From assembly GCA_963803155.1 (NCBI GenBank), contig CAWDMN010000039.1:36089-100088 (forward strand): a stretch of DNA of 64,000 nucleotides. The letters run 5' to 3'. Made by a program: the position numbers and the translations under genes. This stretch comes from CAWDMN01 sp963803155. GTDB taxonomy: Bacteria > Acidobacteriota > Terriglobia > Versatilivoradales > Versatilivoraceae. Below, piece by piece: positions 61,864 to 64,000 of the stretch. The notes under the pieces are model-generated. The model did not search any database, was not told the DNA's origin, and was given only the letters and a program-made list of their open reading frames with translations. The stretch's first letter is position 1, and each line of letters opens with the position of its first letter.

Positions 61864-63194
61864 TTACTCAATTCCCAATCGGCGCTGGATCTGTTCCAAC
61901 GATACGCCTTTAGTTTCCGGAAGGTACTTCACAATTAAAAAGAGCTCCAAAACCATCATGGCCGCAAAAAAAGCGAACGCCTGCCAGCCGGAATGTTCCG
62001 CGATAACGGGGTAGGTCCAACTCACTCCGGCACACCAAATCCAATGAGTGAAACTGCCCAAGGCCTGTCCCTTGGCCCGGACACGATTGGGAAATATTTC
62101 GCTCAGAAAAACCCAGATCACGGAGCCTTGCGAAAAGGCAAAACAGGCAATATAGCCGATCAGGCTGATCAGAACCAGACGTCCCCCAATGCCGGAGTAA
62201 AAAGCAAAGGATGCCAGCAAAAGACAAACCACCAATCCGCTGGTGCCAATCAGCAACAACATCTTGCGTCCAAAGCGGTCGATGACCGTCATAGCCACTA
62301 AAGTAAAAATCAAGTTGGTGAAACCGATGATCACAGACTGAAAAAGAGCGCTCGATTCGCCGCTCCCGCCATCCGAAAGATGTCGGCCGTGTAATAAATC
62401 AGGGCATTGATTCCGGAAAGCTGATTGAAGGTGGCCACCATGAAGGCCAACAAAATCGGCCTATAATATTTCTTCTGAAAAAACGGCTCGAACGCGCTGA
62501 CCGTCTCCTCGTGCAAGGAATCCACAATCTCCTGTAAAACCGCTTCCGTATTGGGATTCCCCAAACGGTCGAGAATGATCCGAGCCTCTCGCGCCGGTGT
62601 TGTTTCACCAGCCAACGGGGACTCTCTGGAATCGGCAAAAGGAACAGGAAAAACAAAGCAGCCGGAATGGCCACCACTCCCAACATCCAGCGCCATTCCA
62701 CGGTTGTGCCAGTATTGAGCAGTGCGGCAATGACGTAGTTGGAAAAATAAGCGGCCAGAATTCCCAGCACAATATTCAGCTGGCTGACGGCCACTAATCG
62801 GCCGCGTTTCTCGGCGGGCGAAATCTCGGCAATATACATGGGGGATACCACGGAGGCCCCGCCAATGGCCAATCCCCCCAGGAAACGGGAGAGCAGCAAA
62901 GCATACCAACTCCAAGCCAAGGCACAGCCGACGGCGGAGACAAAATAAAAAACCGCCAGCCATCTCAGTACGGCTTTGCGGCCCAGCTTTTCCGCAGGGC
63001 GTCCGGCGGCCAGAACCCAGGACAGTGCCAATCAAGGCGCTGGCAACCGTAAAGCCCAATTCATTGCTGGTCAATCCAAATACCTTGCGTAGTGCTTCCG
63101 TGGCGCCGGAAATGACCGCAGTGTCGAACCCGAATAAAAAGCCGCCCAAAGCGGCGACCAGCGTGCTGCCCAGAAGATAGCGATTGATTTTCAT
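61864..63194 (-). pseudogene. XylE-type MFS sugar porter with three frameshifts
   Basis: Sugar-proton symporter of the major facilitator superfamily, about 440 residues if repaired. Pieces in order: LLGSTLVAALGGFLFGFDTAVISGATEALRKVFGL; then AGRPAEKLGRKAVL, FLGGLAIGGASVVSPMYIAEISPAEKRGRLVAVSQL, PIPESPRWLVKQ; then FMVATFNQLSGINALIYYTADIF; then VIDRFGRKMLL, FSQGSVIWVFLSEIFPNRVRAKGQALGSFTHW and YLPETKGVSLEQI. Breaks lie near 63030, 62590 and 62340. The last two fit one missing base (in a G pair and a T run). All sugar-porter motifs are intact, so the decay is recent or the sequence is wrong. Confidence 0.85.
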
Positions 63195-63539
63195 AATAGT
63201 TCTCTGACCATTCCCCTGCTACCTATTTCGAAATAAAAAAGAGAAAAGCAATTCTGAGGGAAGAGGAAAGACCCTTTCGCAAAATGACCAGCAGATACAA
63301 GCCGCGAAGGGCGATTTTGACATAATCAAAAAGAATATTACCAGCGATTATTTCAAGTGAGTTCCCCTCGATCAATACATGCCCTCGTCAGGAGTGTTGC
63401 CCGCCAAGCATTTTCTGAAATTGTCATTCTTCTTTGCTTGAGTCTTATTGGCAACGAAGTAAGCAATTTGAGCATCTTGTTGATTGAATCGCACAGATAA
63501 TCGCAGTCCTCTACTCATCCGAAACGGAGGTCATTTGCC
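63195..63539. other. Divergent gene-free stretch
   Basis: Between the MFS gene and the last gene. No element recognised. Confidence 0.5.
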
Positions 63540-64000
63540 ATGCTTCGAATTCGCCTGGTCTGGATGTTTTTTTTGCAAGGATCGATGTTGTTGGCGGCGC
63601 TCAGCCCCTTCCAGGTTTGGAAAATGAGGATTTTTCCACTCCGGAAAAACAACGGTCAGTCATCAGTTCGCTTCTGCAATCGGGAGATGTCCAAAAACAA
63701 GCCTGGGGAGCCCATTTTGCCGCCCAATATCGGTATTCTGAGTTTATTCCAGAGCTGCTAAATCTTCTTAATCCACTTCCTTTGGACCGGCGGCAATGGG
63801 CTCCTCAAATGGCCGCCCAATATGATTTAAACCTTGTCATTTTGGACACCCTCATCCAGCTGAAAGCCCAGGTCCCCGCCGATTTACTTACAGTTTCTCC
63901 GACCAATATCCAGATGAGTTGATCATCCTCTTATCTAAACATCCACGTGAACAGGCTCAGCTATTGATACCTTTGATATCGATCACGAAAGGCAATCTGT
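63540..64000 (+). CDS. Partial exported protein with two frameshifts
   Basis: Runs off the window. Starts with a signal-like segment (RLVWMFFLQGSMLLAALSP). The frame then moves near 63620 to GLENEDFSTPEKQRSVISSLLQSGDVQKQAWGAHFAAQYRYSEFIPELLNLL, and again near 63895 to SFSDQYPDELIILLSKHPREQAQLLIPLISI. Repeated short helices (FIPELL, YPDELIILL, AQLLIPL) suggest a HEAT-like repeat protein. GGAGG lies upstream of the ATG. The family is not recognised. Confidence 0.6.

Overview
The window looks like chromosomal DNA of a Gram-negative, diderm, heterotrophic bacterium, most likely an acidobacterium or a close relative. Seen directly: a TonB-dependent receptor, several outer-membrane beta-barrels, a LolA-like protein, many signal peptides with good GGAGG-type ribosome binding sites, and moderate GC. 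The placement leans on recall of family flavour: an EF-P whose loop reads TPGNLRGF, and a VIT/vWA protein with a Gly-Val-rich PGGV-type stretch. No rRNA, tRNA, CRISPR array, phage or complete insertion sequence was recognised.

Layout. 0-7 kb: DUF4097 protein, a frameshifted secreted M16 peptidase, PilZ protein, exported beta-carbonic anhydrase, DevB-type 6-phosphogluconolactonase, then a small exported protein between two inverted repeat units. 7.6-13 kb: a membrane polyferredoxin facing a four-gene minus-strand operon (ABC ATPase, FtsX/MacB-type permease, LolA-like periplasmic protein, outer-membrane barrel). 13-26 kb: housekeeping and metabolic genes (PanE-like reductase, cytochrome c, pdxJ, two glycosyltransferases, beta-propeller lactonase, amidohydrolase, efp, RluA-type synthase, MocA-type oxidoreductase, PIG-L deacetylase). 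26-32.5 kb: TauE/SafE transporter, S9A oligopeptidase, an unknown exported protein, a sulfatase. 32.9-36.1 kb: a compact salvage cluster (pyrimidine-nucleoside phosphorylase, cytidine deaminase, beta-CASP nuclease). 36-39 kb: small unknown protein, an orphan LysW-type carrier protein, two exported proteins with carboxypeptidase-regulatory-like domains, one carrying a hydrolase domain without its nucleophile serine. 39-42.5 kb: ModF-like double ABC ATPase and a class I isoprenoid-synthase-like protein. 43-50.4 kb: VIT/vWA membrane protein, DUF4252 protein, TonB receptor, small barrel. 50.4-52 kb is gene-poor with repeats and decayed reading frames. 52-64 kb: S15 peptidase, a sialidase remnant, and a sugar region (xylose isomerase, GH5 lipoprotein, alginate-export-type porin, ACT protein, phenylacetate-CoA ligase, XylE-type MFS porter).

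Two window-wide features stand out. First, dispersed palindromic repeats: near-identical 128-bp copies at 7.4 and 51.3 kb, about 100-bp inverted copies around a small gene at 6.8 kb, and a shorter CAACAAGAGGATGAAAA-type motif in at least seven places. Second, single-base frameshifts are concentrated in the last 3.2 kb (one in paaK, three in the MFS gene, two in the last partial gene), with one more near 1.6 kb; most look like one missing base, several of them in a homopolymer. Sequencing error is at least as likely as gene decay.
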